Of a stretch of DNA of 64,000 bases, positions 8,067 to 17,176 are shown in pieces. Origin of the DNA: Maribacter_C sp047345145. GTDB taxonomy: Bacteria > Bacteroidota > Bacteroidia > Flavobacteriales > Flavobacteriaceae. The notes below the pieces were generated by a model that ran no database searches, was not told the DNA's origin, and was given only the letters and a program-made list of their open reading frames with translations. A program made the translations under genes and the position numbers. The first letter of the stretch is position 1; each line of letters starts with the position of its first letter. The stretch lies in the NCBI RefSeq assembly GCF_047345145.1, contig NZ_JBLFER010000004.1, positions 124,001 through 188,000 of the forward strand, given 5' to 3'.

Positions 8067-9398
8067 ATGCAATTTTTAAAGTCATTCTATATACATAATT
8101 CCTTTTTCAGGTATATCGCCATTCTTGCGGCGTGTTTTATGCTTTCCTTTTGGATACCTGTTCTTTATCCAGTGGCATGGCTTCTAACTTTTGTTTTGTT
8201 AGCGCTTTTCTTTTTAGATGTTAATCTATTGTATGTTTCAGGAAAACGCATTGAAGCAGAAAGGAAATTGCCTAAAAAATTATCGAATAGTGATCTCAAT
8301 CCCATTGCAATTCGCTTTACTTCAAAGTATGCGTTTAAAACTCATGTTTCATTGATTGATGAATTACCTATTCAGTTTCAAAAACGTGATTTTGAACACA
8401 AAACTAGTTTGCTTAAAAACCAGACTAAAGATTTTGAATATTCAGTACGCCCGGTTGATCGTGGAGAATATTACTTCGGAAATCTTATTGTCTTTGCTTC
8501 TTCAGCGCTTCGTATCGTAAAACGGAAGTATGTCTTCCAAAAAGACCAAATGGTGCCTGTATACCCAAGTATCATTCAGATGCAGCAGTATGACTTTTTA
8601 GCGATAAGCAATAAGCTGACGCAATTCGGGATGAAGAAGATACGTCGTATTGGTCATACACAAGAATTTGAGCAAATTAAAGAATATGTGCAAGGCGATG
8701 ATTTTAGAACGATAAATTGGAAGTCAACGGCCAAGAACGTCGATTTAATGGTGAATCAGTACCAGGACGAAAAATCACAGCCCATTTATTCTATCATTGA
8801 TACCGGTAGAGTAATGAAAATGCCTTTTAACGGTTTAAAACTTTTGGATTATGCTATCAATTCAACTCTAGCTTTTTCAAATGTTGCTCTTAAAAAGAAT
8901 GACAAAACCGGCATGGTCGCTTTTTCAAAAAACATAGAATCCTATGTGCCTGCTGTTCAAAAACTAACCCACTTAAATACCATTCTAGAAAAACTCTATA
9001 ACATTAATACAGCCTTTACAGATTCTGATTTTGGCATGCTTTATGCGCATGTTAAAAGAAAAATCAACCAGAGAAGTCTACTACTTCTCTATACAAATTT
9101 TGAACATATTTCGGCGATGAGGCGCCAACTTCCTTTTCTCTTGGCCATTGCTAAAAAACATGTTTTGGTAGTAGTATTTTTTGAAAATACAGAACTAGAA
9201 GAACTCATTTCTATTGATGCAGAAAATCTTCAAACCATTTATCATAAAACCATTGCGGAAAAATTTTCCTTAGAAAAGCGTATAATGCAAAAAGAATTGC
9301 AGCAGTACGGCATACAAACCATTTTGACAAAGCCTGAAAATCTTACCATCAACACCATTAATAAGTACTTAGAAATTAAGGCCAGAGGCTTGTTGTAA
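8067..9398 (+). CDS. DUF58 domain-containing protein (vWA-like MoxR partner)
   Basis: The 443-residue protein begins with two hydrophobic helices (about residues 15-50). It contains the DUF58 signature around residues 190-230: TQEFEQIKEYVQGDDFR, then TINWKSTAKN, then the QYQDEKSQPIYSIIDTGR strand of a von Willebrand-like fold. Proteins of this type are membrane-attached and work with MoxR ATPases. It is the last gene of the operon, and a 128-nt spacer separates it from gamma-glutamyltransferase. No clear terminator hairpin was seen. Confidence 0.88.
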   Translation: MQFLKSFYIHNSFFRYIAILAACFMLSFWIPVLYPVAWLLTFVLLALFFLDVNLLYVSGKRIEAERKLPKKLSNSDLNPIAIRFTSKYAFKTHVSLIDELPIQFQKRDFEHKTSLLKNQTKDFEYSVRPVDRGEYYFGNLIVFASSALRIVKRKYVFQKDQMVPVYPSIIQMQQYDFLAISNKLTQFGMKKIRRIGHTQEFEQIKEYVQGDDFRTINWKSTAKNVDLMVNQYQDEKSQPIYSIIDTGRVMKMPFNGLKLLDYAINSTLAFSNVALKKNDKTGMVAFSKNIESYVPAVQKLTHLNTILEKLYNINTAFTDSDFGMLYAHVKRKINQRSLLLLYTNFEHISAMRRQLPFLLAIAKKHVLVVVFFENTELEELISIDAENLQTIYHKTIAEKFSLEKRIMQKELQQYGIQTILTKPENLTINTINKYLEIKARGLL

Positions 9399-9460
9399 AT
9401 CATTCTTCTTTATTTAGCTCTCCGGAGTTTCCAGAAGTCTCCAGTTCAATCTTAAATTAT

Positions 9461-9468
9461 TATCTTCA
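9461..9468 (+). promoter_or_regulatory. Possible -7 promoter box upstream of ggt
   Basis: TATCTTCA lies 58 nt before the chosen ggt start and resembles the Bacteroidota -7 consensus TAnnTTTG (last two bases differ). No matching -33 TTG was pinned down. Short AT-rich boxes arise by chance in this base composition. Confidence 0.3.
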
Positions 9469-9526
9469 TCCATCGGAGATGAGTCTTGCTATTGTCTCAA
9501 ATCTCAAACTATTAAACCAACCACTT

Positions 9527-11221
9527 ATGACTTTCCCAAAGACTATATTTTCTTTTACCCTCTTATCCCTTTTGGCAGTAAATACTGCCTTATTAAACGC
9601 CCAAACCTATTCAAAAAATGGGATGGTAGTTTCATCTGACAGGGGTTCTTCTGAAGTTGGTGCTATGATTCTAAAAAAAGGTGGTAATGCTATTGATGCC
9701 GCTATTGCAACGGCATTTTCTCTTGCAGTTACGCATCCATCAGCAGGAAATATCGGAGGAGGTGGATTTATAGTTTTTATGAATTCCGAAGGAAAAACTA
9801 CTACGATTGATTTTCGTGAAAAAGCTCCCCTGGCCGCAACAAATGATATGTACTTGGATAAAGAAGGTCAGCTCATTGATGGTATCAATCATTTTAGCGC
9901 AAAGGCAATTGGAGTACCCGGAACCGTTGCAGGACTATACCTCGCTCACCAAAAATATGGCAAGCTTCCCTGGAAAGATTTAGTCCAACCAGCCATAGAT
10001 CAAGCTAAAAATGGTTTTGCCTTCAATTGGTCTTTATTCAACGCTGCCAATTATTTTACAAAAGAGGGCAATACGAATGCCTTTATGGATGTATATTTTC
10101 GGAATGAAAGTGGAGCGATTCCTCAACCCAATGAAATATGGAAACAAACCGAATTGGCAGAAACCTTAACTCGAATTCGGGATAAAGGTCGTGACGGATT
10201 CTACAAAGGTAAAACTGCTAAAATTATCGCCGCATTCATGAAAAAAAATGAGGGTATCATCACCAAAAAAGATTTAGTAAAATACCAAGCCATTGAACGC
10301 ACACCCATTAAGGGAAGTTACAAAGGGTACGATATTTATTCCATGCCACCACCAAGTTCAGGCGGAGTAGCTCTTGTTGAAATGATGAATTTGATGGAAC
10401 TTGCTGATTTTAAAACTATGGAGTTCAACTCCGCAGATCATTTACATCTTGTTGCTGAAGCTATGCGAAGAGCTTTTGCTGATCGCGCTGAGCATTTAGG
10501 TGATCCGGACTTTAATTTGAATATCCCTCTAGACAAATTGACTTCCAAAGCTTTCGCCAAAAAGCGATTTCAAGAGATTGACATGGCAAAAGCATCTGTG
10601 AGTGATTCTACACAATTTGGGAGACTTTATGATGGTGCAAATACCACGCACCTATCCACAATGGATAAACAAGGAAACGCCGTATCTCTTACCTATACTT
10701 TAGAATACAGCTTTGGATCACAAATGGGATCTAATGAGCTAGGTTTCATTTTTAATAACGAAATGGGAGACTTTAACCCGCAACCAGGTATTACAAAAAG
10801 TAATGGTCAAATTGGAACAACTCCTAATCTAGTAGAACCTGAAAAAAGAATGCTATCAAGCATGACACCTACAATTGTTGGTAAAAATGGAAAACCCTAT
10901 TTGGTAATTGGGAGTCCCGGAGGCAGAACTATTATCAATACCGTTTTTCAAACCGTACTAAACGTTTTAGAATTTGAAATGCCGGTAAATAAGGCAATTG
11001 AGGCATTAAAAATCCACCATCAATGGCTTCCTGATCAAATTGTTTATGAGAAATACCTCTTGTCTCCTGACACAAGAAAAGCACTAGAAGCGCGAGGGCA
11101 TACTTTAAAAGAAAGAAACAATATGGGTGCATTAATGGGAATCACTTACGATTCTGAAAAGAAGGTGTTTACCGGTGCTTCTGATTCTTCACAACCAGAT
11201 AGTGGTGCTGTAGGATATTAA
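9527..11221 (+). CDS. ggt: Gamma-glutamyltransferase (glutathione hydrolase)
   Basis: The 564-residue precursor starts with a signal peptide (TIFSFTLLSLLAVNTALLNAQ). The enzyme is made as one chain and cuts itself before Thr373 in the motif GANTTHLS, and that Thr becomes the nucleophile. Other family motifs are GGNAIDAAIATAFSLAVTHP, GNIGGGGFIV, PPPSSGG, SSMTPTIV and GSPGGRTII. It removes gamma-glutamyl groups from glutathione and related thiols in the periplasm. ATG 9527 was preferred over ATG 9479 because it places the signal peptide at the N-terminus. It converges on the alginate lyase gene with a shared hairpin between them. Confidence 0.95.
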   Translation: MTFPKTIFSFTLLSLLAVNTALLNAQTYSKNGMVVSSDRGSSEVGAMILKKGGNAIDAAIATAFSLAVTHPSAGNIGGGGFIVFMNSEGKTTTIDFREKAPLAATNDMYLDKEGQLIDGINHFSAKAIGVPGTVAGLYLAHQKYGKLPWKDLVQPAIDQAKNGFAFNWSLFNAANYFTKEGNTNAFMDVYFRNESGAIPQPNEIWKQTELAETLTRIRDKGRDGFYKGKTAKIIAAFMKKNEGIITKKDLVKYQAIERTPIKGSYKGYDIYSMPPPSSGGVALVEMMNLMELADFKTMEFNSADHLHLVAEAMRRAFADRAEHLGDPDFNLNIPLDKLTSKAFAKKRFQEIDMAKASVSDSTQFGRLYDGANTTHLSTMDKQGNAVSLTYTLEYSFGSQMGSNELGFIFNNEMGDFNPQPGITKSNGQIGTTPNLVEPEKRMLSSMTPTIVGKNGKPYLVIGSPGGRTIINTVFQTVLNVLEFEMPVNKAIEALKIHHQWLPDQIVYEKYLLSPDTRKALEARGHTLKERNNMGALMGITYDSEKKVFTGASDSSQPDSGAVGY

Positions 11222-11253
11222 ATGCTTGAGAAAAGAATGCTTCAAAACAAAAT

Positions 11254-11282
11254 AAAGCTGTACTTCCAGGAAATACAGCTTT
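11254..11282. terminator. Bidirectional hairpin between ggt and the alginate lyase gene
   Basis: Perfect 9-bp arms AAAGCTGTA (11254-11262) and TACAGCTTT (11274-11282) enclose an 11-nt loop. The hairpin lies 32 nt after the ggt stop and 28 nt after the end of the convergent lyase gene. The T-runs are short, so termination efficiency is uncertain. Confidence 0.6.
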
Positions 11283-11310
11283 ACATAATATTGTTTCAAA
11301 ACAAGAGACC

Positions 11311-12366
11311 TTACTCGCTATGCGTATTTGACAAACTATAGAAGGTTGCCTGCACATAATCTGCGTCGTCACCAGTGTTATTTTGATTGTACACCCCAGC
11401 CTTGAAGTACATGTATTGTCCACCTACATCATAACCACTATTACTCATGTCAACATACTGTTCAATATCATCTTTCCCTTCACGAGAAATTGTCACCCAC
11501 ATGTCGTTGCCAACTACTTTCACAGTATAGCTAAATTTCTCACCAAGGGCGATACCATCTGAAGGGTTGGATGCAGATCCTGATCTACTGCCTATCATTT
11601 CATAATAGGTCTCACCTGCGGCATTTTCTTCATGAGCAAAGTAAATGGAGCCCAGATCATTATCTGGTAGTTTTCGATAATATAGACGAAGAGGTTCATC
11701 ATCATTGGCATGTATCTGACCCACAATTACACGACCTACTTGACCATCATTACCAGTAGTCGTTACATGGTTTACAGCTAAAGTAGCTTTTAATTCTCCG
11801 TCGTAACCGGCAGCATTTGTGATGTCTGCTTGCGGGGCACTGCCAAAAACCCAATTGTTTTTGTTCACACCTTGGGTATCAATATTGGTGTTGCCAGCGC
11901 GTAACATTTCACGCAATTCTGTTCTAGTATAACTTGTATTTGCCGATGTTTTGAATCCTGCAATAGGGCATTTAAAAACCATACCACCATCATCGCCTGT
12001 ATAGAAATAAACTTCATTTTCATATCCATCATTTAAAGCATTCTCTTTAATTGTATCAGCCTTATCATTACCATCCTCATCGGTGGGAATACTGATATTC
12101 CAAGTACTTAAATTAAAATTAACCGATGGTGGTTCATTGGCATCTAAACTAGTTGGGCCTTCAGGCTCTGGTTCCGGTTCCGGCTCTGGTTGAGTTTCTT
12201 CCATTACCTCTTCCTCTGGTTCAGGTTCTGTAGCCTCAACAATAGGTGTAGTTTCATCCGAAGATCCACATGCAAATAGAAATAGAACAAAAAACAAAGT
12301 CAATACTTTTAGTATTGCTTGTAATGACCCTTCATTTACTATCTTTTTTTCCTCCATATTCATCAT
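11311..12366 (-). CDS. Alginate lyase, polysaccharide lyase family 7, lipoprotein
   Basis: The 351-residue protein has a lipoprotein signal with Cys33 (FLFACGSS), a Glu/Pro-rich linker (about residues 44-70) and a single PL7 catalytic domain. All three family blocks are present: YTRTELREML near 146-155, GQIHAND with the QIH triad at 217-219, and YMYFKAGVYNQN near 318-329. These supply the Arg, Gln, His and Tyr used for beta-elimination of alginate. In PL7 enzymes an Ile in the triad usually goes with guluronate-containing substrates. The lipid anchor and linker suggest a surface-exposed enzyme. It is not in a SusCD locus here. Confidence 0.92.
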   Translation of the reverse strand: MMNMEEKKIVNEGSLQAILKVLTLFFVLFLFACGSSDETTPIVEATEPEPEEEVMEETQPEPEPEPEPEGPTSLDANEPPSVNFNLSTWNISIPTDEDGNDKADTIKENALNDGYENEVYFYTGDDGGMVFKCPIAGFKTSANTSYTRTELREMLRAGNTNIDTQGVNKNNWVFGSAPQADITNAAGYDGELKATLAVNHVTTTGNDGQVGRVIVGQIHANDDEPLRLYYRKLPDNDLGSIYFAHEENAAGETYYEMIGSRSGSASNPSDGIALGEKFSYTVKVVGNDMWVTISREGKDDIEQYVDMSNSGYDVGGQYMYFKAGVYNQNNTGDDADYVQATFYSLSNTHSE

Positions 12367-12517
12367 CTTATTTAGAACAAATTACCTTTTATAACTGAGA
12401 TGCTAGTTGAGTTATTGCCTTGTAACAACCAAATTATTTTTTGATTATTTCATTAATAACACTGGTGCGCTAAGATACTTTGGAATTATAGTTTTTTATG
12501 TGCAAATCTTAAAAAAA

Positions 12518-12542
12518 AACGCCAAGCAAATTGCTTGGCGTT
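12518..12542 (-). terminator. Rho-independent terminator of the DUF6340-like gene
   Basis: AACGCCAAGC (12518-12527) pairs with GCTTGGCGTT (12533-12542) around a 5-nt loop. It is flanked by a run of A on the left and T on the right, so it can serve both strands. It lies 23 nt beyond the stop of the minus-strand gene ending at 12566. Confidence 0.88.
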
Positions 12543-12565
12543 TTTTTATGTTATTTTGTACCGGC

Positions 12566-13615
12566 TTATCTGGCCAACTGTCGTTTCAATTCTCTCTTTT
12601 GAGCCATTCGATATTTCAAAATGTTGACATATCGTAAAGCCTCTTTGGTGTCGTAATCAGAATACGAACGTTGTGCCCAATCTAAGGCTTTGTCTAAGTC
12701 TCCGTTAATTTCATTGATAATCGCCATGTTGTAGCATGCACGACCCGCAATCTTTCCATCAGGATTTGAAACCTCTTCACTCCAAAGTTCGGCCGCACTA
12801 TCCCATTTCCCGGCTTGTGCTCTTCGCATTGCAATTTCAAACTTATCAGTTCCTTTTACAAAGTAATCACGCGTAACTCTTCGCGATTGTGGTGTGATAC
12901 GTCTTGCATAGTAATCACCGATATGACTACTGGTTTCAACAACAGCCTCTTTACGATTCATAATGGCCTTAACCGCTTTCATAGGGTTAATGCCTTGACC
13001 GCTATTTACTAAATTGTTATTGAACGAATATTCATCTAAAATTTCTTTTGTGGCAGGATCGTAGATTCTCCATCCGTTTTGAATTTGAGTACGAAGCGTT
13101 AATGAAACCGCTGGAACTTTGGCTTTTATTCCTACCGGATTTGGAAGCTCCATTTCAGTAGCTTGTGCTGAAGCTTTGGTATTGGTGTCATAATATGCCA
13201 AAGAGAATAATACATCTACATCATGCTCCTCGCAAATTTTATCTACTTGATCCCAAGTCAAAGCAGCAGGCAATACACCTAAACCTTTTCTTACTTCGGG
13301 AATATCTTCTAAAATAGCTACTTTATTAAAACGCTGTAAACGTTCCAGTTCAGACTTTACCGAAGCCAAAGAAGCTTCAGCACCATGTTTATCAAGATTT
13401 TTTCCTTCGGCCGTCAATATTTTATCTATGGTATCGATACCATGATTTCCTTCGGCGGGAAGACTTCGGTTAATGATACCGATGTGTTGCACATCTGAAG
13501 CAATATGAACCGGAGCGGGTTCAACAGCACTCATTGTAAGTTGGTTTGTAGCACTACAAGAAGCCAATAATAGGCCGATACTTGCGAATGCAAAAAGTTG
13601 GTTTAAAGTTTTCAT
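12566..13615 (-). CDS. DUF6340-like lipoprotein with C-terminal TPR-like helices
   Basis: The 349-residue protein has a lipobox (GLLLASCSATN, Cys20). A mixed alpha/beta domain follows, with a WDQVDKICEEHDVDVLFSLAYYDT segment split over residues 121-144. The C-terminal helical part (CYNMAIINEINGDLDKALDW and on) looks like one or two TPR units. It resembles Bacteroidota lipoproteins annotated DUF6340, which have no known function. A strong terminator follows. Its divergent neighbour is the DUF819 permease, 199 nt away. Confidence 0.65.
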   Translation of the reverse strand: MKTLNQLFAFASIGLLLASCSATNQLTMSAVEPAPVHIASDVQHIGIINRSLPAEGNHGIDTIDKILTAEGKNLDKHGAEASLASVKSELERLQRFNKVAILEDIPEVRKGLGVLPAALTWDQVDKICEEHDVDVLFSLAYYDTNTKASAQATEMELPNPVGIKAKVPAVSLTLRTQIQNGWRIYDPATKEILDEYSFNNNLVNSGQGINPMKAVKAIMNRKEAVVETSSHIGDYYARRITPQSRRVTRDYFVKGTDKFEIAMRRAQAGKWDSAAELWSEEVSNPDGKIAGRACYNMAIINEINGDLDKALDWAQRSYSDYDTKEALRYVNILKYRMAQKRELKRQLAR

Positions 13616-13802
13616 AGGACGTAGGTTTTATTCGTATGGTCGGTCAGCTTGTCTTTTTTTAGCTAACGCGCTTATTACCAAACAGATAATTTGTGTAAAT
13701 ATTGTATGAAAACGGGTATTAAAAAGCTGTTTTTATTTACGAGAATTCCAGAAATAAACAGTCCTAACTGGCTATCGTCTTTAATATCAAAACCTACTTT
13801 CC

Positions 13803-13810
13803 TATCTTTA
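13803..13810 (+). promoter_or_regulatory. Possible -7 promoter box of the DUF819 gene
   Basis: TATCTTTA differs only in the last base from the Bacteroidota -7 consensus TAnnTTTG, and ends 4 nt before the ATG at 13815. If used, transcription would start at or next to the start codon and give a leaderless mRNA. A similar box sits at 17165-17172. Confidence 0.35.
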
Positions 13811-13814
13811 ACCA

Positions 13815-14960
13815 ATGACCTTTATCGAAAATCCCGTTTATGTTCTGGCAGTCCTATGCTTAATGGTCATTTTGGCAAGTTATGCCGGTAAGACCAAACT
13901 GGGCGGAAAATTGGGTGCAGCTTTGCTGGTTATTCTTTTCACGGCTGTAATAGCCAACCTTAAACTCATTCCCTCAGCCTCAAATAGTATTCCCTTATAT
14001 AGCGGAATCTTCACCTATTTGGCACCGATATCTATATTTTATCTGTTGTTGAATGTAAATTTACAATCCATAAAAAAGGCCGGAGCACCAATGATTATCC
14101 TTTTCTTGATTGGTTCTTTGGCAACAGTTTTGGGAATTCTTGCGGCATGGTATCTGATTGCCCCTGAGGAGATCTTGGGTGAAAATGCCAATATTATTGC
14201 TGGAATGCTAACTGGTACGTATACTGGGGGAAGCGTCAACTTCAATGCCGTAGCCTTGGAATATGATTTCCAAGAAAAGGGAGCCTTGTATGCTGGAACC
14301 ATTGCCGTTGACAATGTGGTTACTGCTGCATGGATTATCATTAATATATTGTTTCCCGTGGTGTTGAGAACCTTCTGGAAGGATAAAAAAATTGAAACCA
14401 AAGTAACTAACGAGACCAAGGATGAAGAGGAAGAGGAAGAAGATAGGATGGACTTCACCTCCTTAATATGGTTGCTCTTTTTGGGGATCGCTGCCTTTTA
14501 TATTTCCGAATTGATAGGATTATGGTTACCAAGTGTCCCTTTTATTTTGATACTCTCTACTCTAGGAATTCTAATGGCACAAATCCCCTTGATTTCGAAT
14601 CTCAAAGGTAGTCATACTTTAGGCTTGTATTTGATATTCCTATTTCTAGCAGTTATCGGAGCCTATTGCGAGATTAGTGCAGTGGTCGAGCTCAAAGAAG
14701 TTGGATGGACATTATTCTTATTCACCTCTTTGGCAGTTTTAATTCATGGTGTAGTCATAATCTTGTTAGGGGGGATTTCATTCCGAGATTGGGAAATGGT
14801 CGCCATAGCCAGTCAGGCCAATATCGGAGGAAGTAGCAGTGCCATTGCCTTGGCAGAATCTTTTAAAAGAAAAGAACTCATCCTTCCAGGAATTTTAGTC
14901 GGAACTTTAGGAAATGCCCTTGGCACCTATCTCGGGTTTTTGATGGTTGGGCTTTTGTAA
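13815..14960 (+). CDS. DUF819 family membrane protein (putative transporter)
   Basis: The 381-residue protein has about ten or eleven membrane spans in two halves separated by an acidic cytoplasmic loop (KDEEEEEEDR near residue 200). Family-typical glycine-rich stretches are GMLTGTYTGGSVNFNAVA near residue 133 and ASQANIGGSSSAIALAES near 334, the likely re-entrant or substrate-contact parts. DUF819 (YjcL-like) proteins resemble carboxylate or amino-acid transporters, but I know of no established substrate. Its stop codon directly abuts that of the convergent DUF1080 gene. Confidence 0.87.
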   Translation: MTFIENPVYVLAVLCLMVILASYAGKTKLGGKLGAALLVILFTAVIANLKLIPSASNSIPLYSGIFTYLAPISIFYLLLNVNLQSIKKAGAPMIILFLIGSLATVLGILAAWYLIAPEEILGENANIIAGMLTGTYTGGSVNFNAVALEYDFQEKGALYAGTIAVDNVVTAAWIIINILFPVVLRTFWKDKKIETKVTNETKDEEEEEEDRMDFTSLIWLLFLGIAAFYISELIGLWLPSVPFILILSTLGILMAQIPLISNLKGSHTLGLYLIFLFLAVIGAYCEISAVVELKEVGWTLFLFTSLAVLIHGVVIILLGGISFRDWEMVAIASQANIGGSSSAIALAESFKRKELILPGILVGTLGNALGTYLGFLMVGLL

Positions 14961-15887
14961 TTAATTCGCGATTGTTGTAATTCTAATATTCCGTAATTCA
15001 ACAGGACCATGATCACCTTGAATCATAAGTGGCCCGGGGGCAGCTTCATCATTATCCAAAGCGCCGCCAGTCATTCCAGGAATATTTTGATTACCGATAA
15101 TGGTTTTTCCATTGGCGACTATTGTTACGCGTCGCCCAATTAAAGTAATGTCATATTCTTGCCACTCATCTGCCGATTTCGCAACATTTTCATTGGGTGT
15201 CAATAATCCGTAAATACCACCGAAATATAAACTCGAAGGCGTCAAACCTATATTATCAGCTATCTGAACCTCATAGCGCCCGCGTAGATAAATTCCGCTA
15301 TTACTACCTTTTGGGTATTTGAATTCAACGTGTAATTTAAAATCCGTGAACTTTTCATCTGTTACCAAATTTGCTCCAGATTTCGGACTCTTCAAAACAC
15401 CATTTTCCACTACCCATTGATTTTCGCCCACGGGTGTCCATCCACCTAAATCTTTACCATTAAAAAGCTTTCTTTCTTTACCCCATTTCGGATTTTCATT
15501 GTAAGCCAATTTTGGAGAACGAGATGCGGTCCACGGGTATACTTTTCCATCCGTGTAAACCAAGTTGCCTTTTAATCCGTCACCATCTTGCATTCCTATG
15601 ATTTGCATGTCAAACCCTGCTGGCTCCCATTGTTTCGGAATTGAAAAACTAAATTTGCCTTCATTCACTTCTACCTCAGCAACGGGTCTCGCGCTTCCAA
15701 ACTTATAGCAAAAACGTCCCACTAAAGTATTGTTACCAGAGTGACTAATTTCTAACCAAGAAGGGACTTTCTTTCCATCCTCGGTGATGGTAAGATTCCA
15801 TGTGCCTTCTAAAGCTTTTGCATCTTGAGCAAATGTCATGCATGAAAATAAAAGAGATAAGATTCCGTAAAACAATCTGGACTTCAT
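14961..15887 (-). CDS. Secreted DUF1080 protein (3-keto-disaccharide hydrolase-like)
   Basis: The 308-residue protein has a signal peptide ending near TFAQ (residues 18-21), a beta-rich N-terminal part and a C-terminal DUF1080 domain. That domain shows LFNGKDLGGWTP, FTDFKLHVEFKYPKGSNSGI, YLRGRYEVQI and EWQEYDITLIGRRVTIVANG. The concanavalin-like fold is found in enzymes that hydrolyse 3-keto-glycosides and is abundant in marine Bacteroidota. The active role of this member is inferred from the fold only. Convergent with the DUF819 gene with no bases between the two stop codons. Confidence 0.85.
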   Translation of the reverse strand: MKSRLFYGILSLLFSCMTFAQDAKALEGTWNLTITEDGKKVPSWLEISHSGNNTLVGRFCYKFGSARPVAEVEVNEGKFSFSIPKQWEPAGFDMQIIGMQDGDGLKGNLVYTDGKVYPWTASRSPKLAYNENPKWGKERKLFNGKDLGGWTPVGENQWVVENGVLKSPKSGANLVTDEKFTDFKLHVEFKYPKGSNSGIYLRGRYEVQIADNIGLTPSSLYFGGIYGLLTPNENVAKSADEWQEYDITLIGRRVTIVANGKTIIGNQNIPGMTGGALDNDEAAPGPLMIQGDHGPVELRNIRITTIAN

Positions 15888-16016
15888 AGGTGTAGCATTT
15901 TGTTAGATTCCAAATATAAGAAATCCCATGAATCAAAATTTCAAAGAGATATTTACACTCCTATAAATAAAACTGAATAATAAAATGTTCAGATGCCTTA
16001 TTATCGAAAATTCGGT

Positions 16017-16024
16017 ATCTTTCC
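16017..16024 (+). promoter_or_regulatory. Possible -7 promoter box upstream of the NTF2-like/thioesterase pair
   Basis: TATCTTTC lies about 70 nt before the ATG at 16094, in a spacer shared with the divergent DUF1080 gene, and resembles TAnnTTTG. No convincing -33 TTG is placed upstream. Confidence 0.3.
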
Positions 16025-16093
16025 TAAGTAAAATCATAACACAAATTCTTTTTGTTACTTAGAATAAACCTGCGTCAATTAAAAAGCATAAAA

Positions 16094-16573
16094 ATGAAAA
16101 AACTGCTACTAGTTACCACTTTACTACTTCCATTTTTTATAAGCGCGCAGAACGCTCTAGAAACTGAAGTAGAAGGTGTAATCAAAGCCTTTTTCGAAGG
16201 TTTTCACAAAGCCGATACCGTGTTGATGAAAAAAACCATGGCCGATGAAATTGTTTTTCAAACCGCTTTCAAAAACAAAGAACAAAAAGATATTTTAAAA
16301 ACCGATGATGTCAGTAGCTTTGTGAAAGCAATTGGCAGCGGGCGCCCTGTAGATGAAAAATGGGAAGAGCGAATAAGTTCATATACCGTAAAAGTTGATG
16401 GTAATATGGCCCATGCATGGACCGAATATGAATTTTGGCTTGATGGTAAGTTTAGCCATTGTGGGGTAAATTCTTTTCAACTCTTTCACGACAACGGCAC
16501 TTGGAAAATTATCTATCTTATTGATACTAGAAGACGCTCAAGCTGCGAGGCTTACAAAAAAAATAAACTATGA
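16094..16573 (+). CDS. Exported NTF2-like (SnoaL/DUF4440-type) protein
   Basis: The 159-residue protein has a short signal peptide (KLLLVTTLLLPFFISAQ) and a single NTF2-like cone-shaped domain. The opening helix is GVIKAFFEGFHKADTVLMKK, and late strands read AHAWTEYEFWLDGK and GVNSFQLFHDNGTWKIIYL. Members of this fold bind small ligands or catalyse isomerisations, and nothing here fixes which. I start at ATG 16094, not the upstream in-frame ATG at 16052, because only that start gives a signal peptide. It overlaps the thioesterase start by 4 nt (ATGA). Confidence 0.8.
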   Translation: MKKLLLVTTLLLPFFISAQNALETEVEGVIKAFFEGFHKADTVLMKKTMADEIVFQTAFKNKEQKDILKTDDVSSFVKAIGSGRPVDEKWEERISSYTVKVDGNMAHAWTEYEFWLDGKFSHCGVNSFQLFHDNGTWKIIYLIDTRRRSSCEAYKKNKL

Positions 16574-17007
16574 ATAAAGCTCTTGCAATGTTTGAGTCCT
16601 TAGTTGGCCAAGATTCTTCAAAGTCTATTTCACCCTTAATGCGTTGGCTCAATCCTACACTTTTGAGTGCCGAAGCGGGTAAACTTGAATTCTCATATGT
16701 GATACGAGAAGAAATGACCAACCCTATGGGCATCATACACGGCGGCACAACAGCAGCTATCATTGATGATGCCGTTGGCGCCGCGGTATTTTCACTTGGT
16801 AAACCTCATATGTATACAACAGTTAATCTGGCTGTCGATTATTTTGCTTCCGCTAAAGCCGGAGAAACCATTATTGCAGTTGCTTCCATAACTAAAAATG
16901 GGAATCAGATTATCAATACAAATTGTGAAATCTGGAATGCAGATCGCTCAAGAATGATTGCGAAAGGGCATTCTAATCTTATTAAAATCGATACGGATAG
17001 GAAGTAA
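16570..17007 (+). CDS. PaaI family hotdog thioesterase
   Basis: The 145-residue protein is a single hotdog domain. It has the PaaI-type catalytic segment NPMGIIHGGTTAAIIDDAVG (residues 51-70, with the HGG turn and the Asp of the central helix), and the later strands YTTVNLAVDYFASAKAG and RMIAKGHSNLI. Such enzymes hydrolyse acyl-CoA or aryl-CoA thioesters in the cytoplasm. The 4-nt overlap with the exported NTF2-like protein suggests translational coupling, although the two products should end up in different compartments. Confidence 0.9.
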   Translation: MNKALAMFESLVGQDSSKSISPLMRWLNPTLLSAEAGKLEFSYVIREEMTNPMGIIHGGTTAAIIDDAVGAAVFSLGKPHMYTTVNLAVDYFASAKAGETIIAVASITKNGNQIINTNCEIWNADRSRMIAKGHSNLIKIDTDRK

Positions 17008-17012
17008 AAGCA

Positions 17013-17117
17013 CCTATGCCCTCACTACCTAAAGGTATGCCCAGGAAGGAGGTTTATTATCCCGTACCGTATATGAAAGTCCCAATGTCTCCCTTTGGGG
17101 TTGGGGTAGACAATCCT
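17013..17117. repeat. Dispersed intergenic inverted-repeat element, copy B
   Basis: ACCTAAAGGT (17027-17036) and CCCTTTGGGG (17091-17100) stand in the same arrangement as the arms of copy A at 1598-1700. The following phrase TTGGGGTAGACAATCC matches GCGAGGGTATACAATCC of copy A closely. The element is diverged but clearly related and lies in the spacer before the PLP-enzyme gene. Confidence 0.55.
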
Positions 17118-17164
17118 GTACTTCCGACATTCTAATAGACTCATTAATAGAGTTAAAAAATCGG

Positions 17165-17172
17165 TATCTTTA
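17165..17172 (+). promoter_or_regulatory. Possible -7 promoter box of the PLP-enzyme gene
   Basis: TATCTTTA ends 4 nt before the ATG at 17177, the same distance as the box before the DUF819 gene. It fits TAnnTTTG except at the last base and would imply a nearly leaderless transcript. Confidence 0.35.
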
Positions 17173-17176
17173 AATC

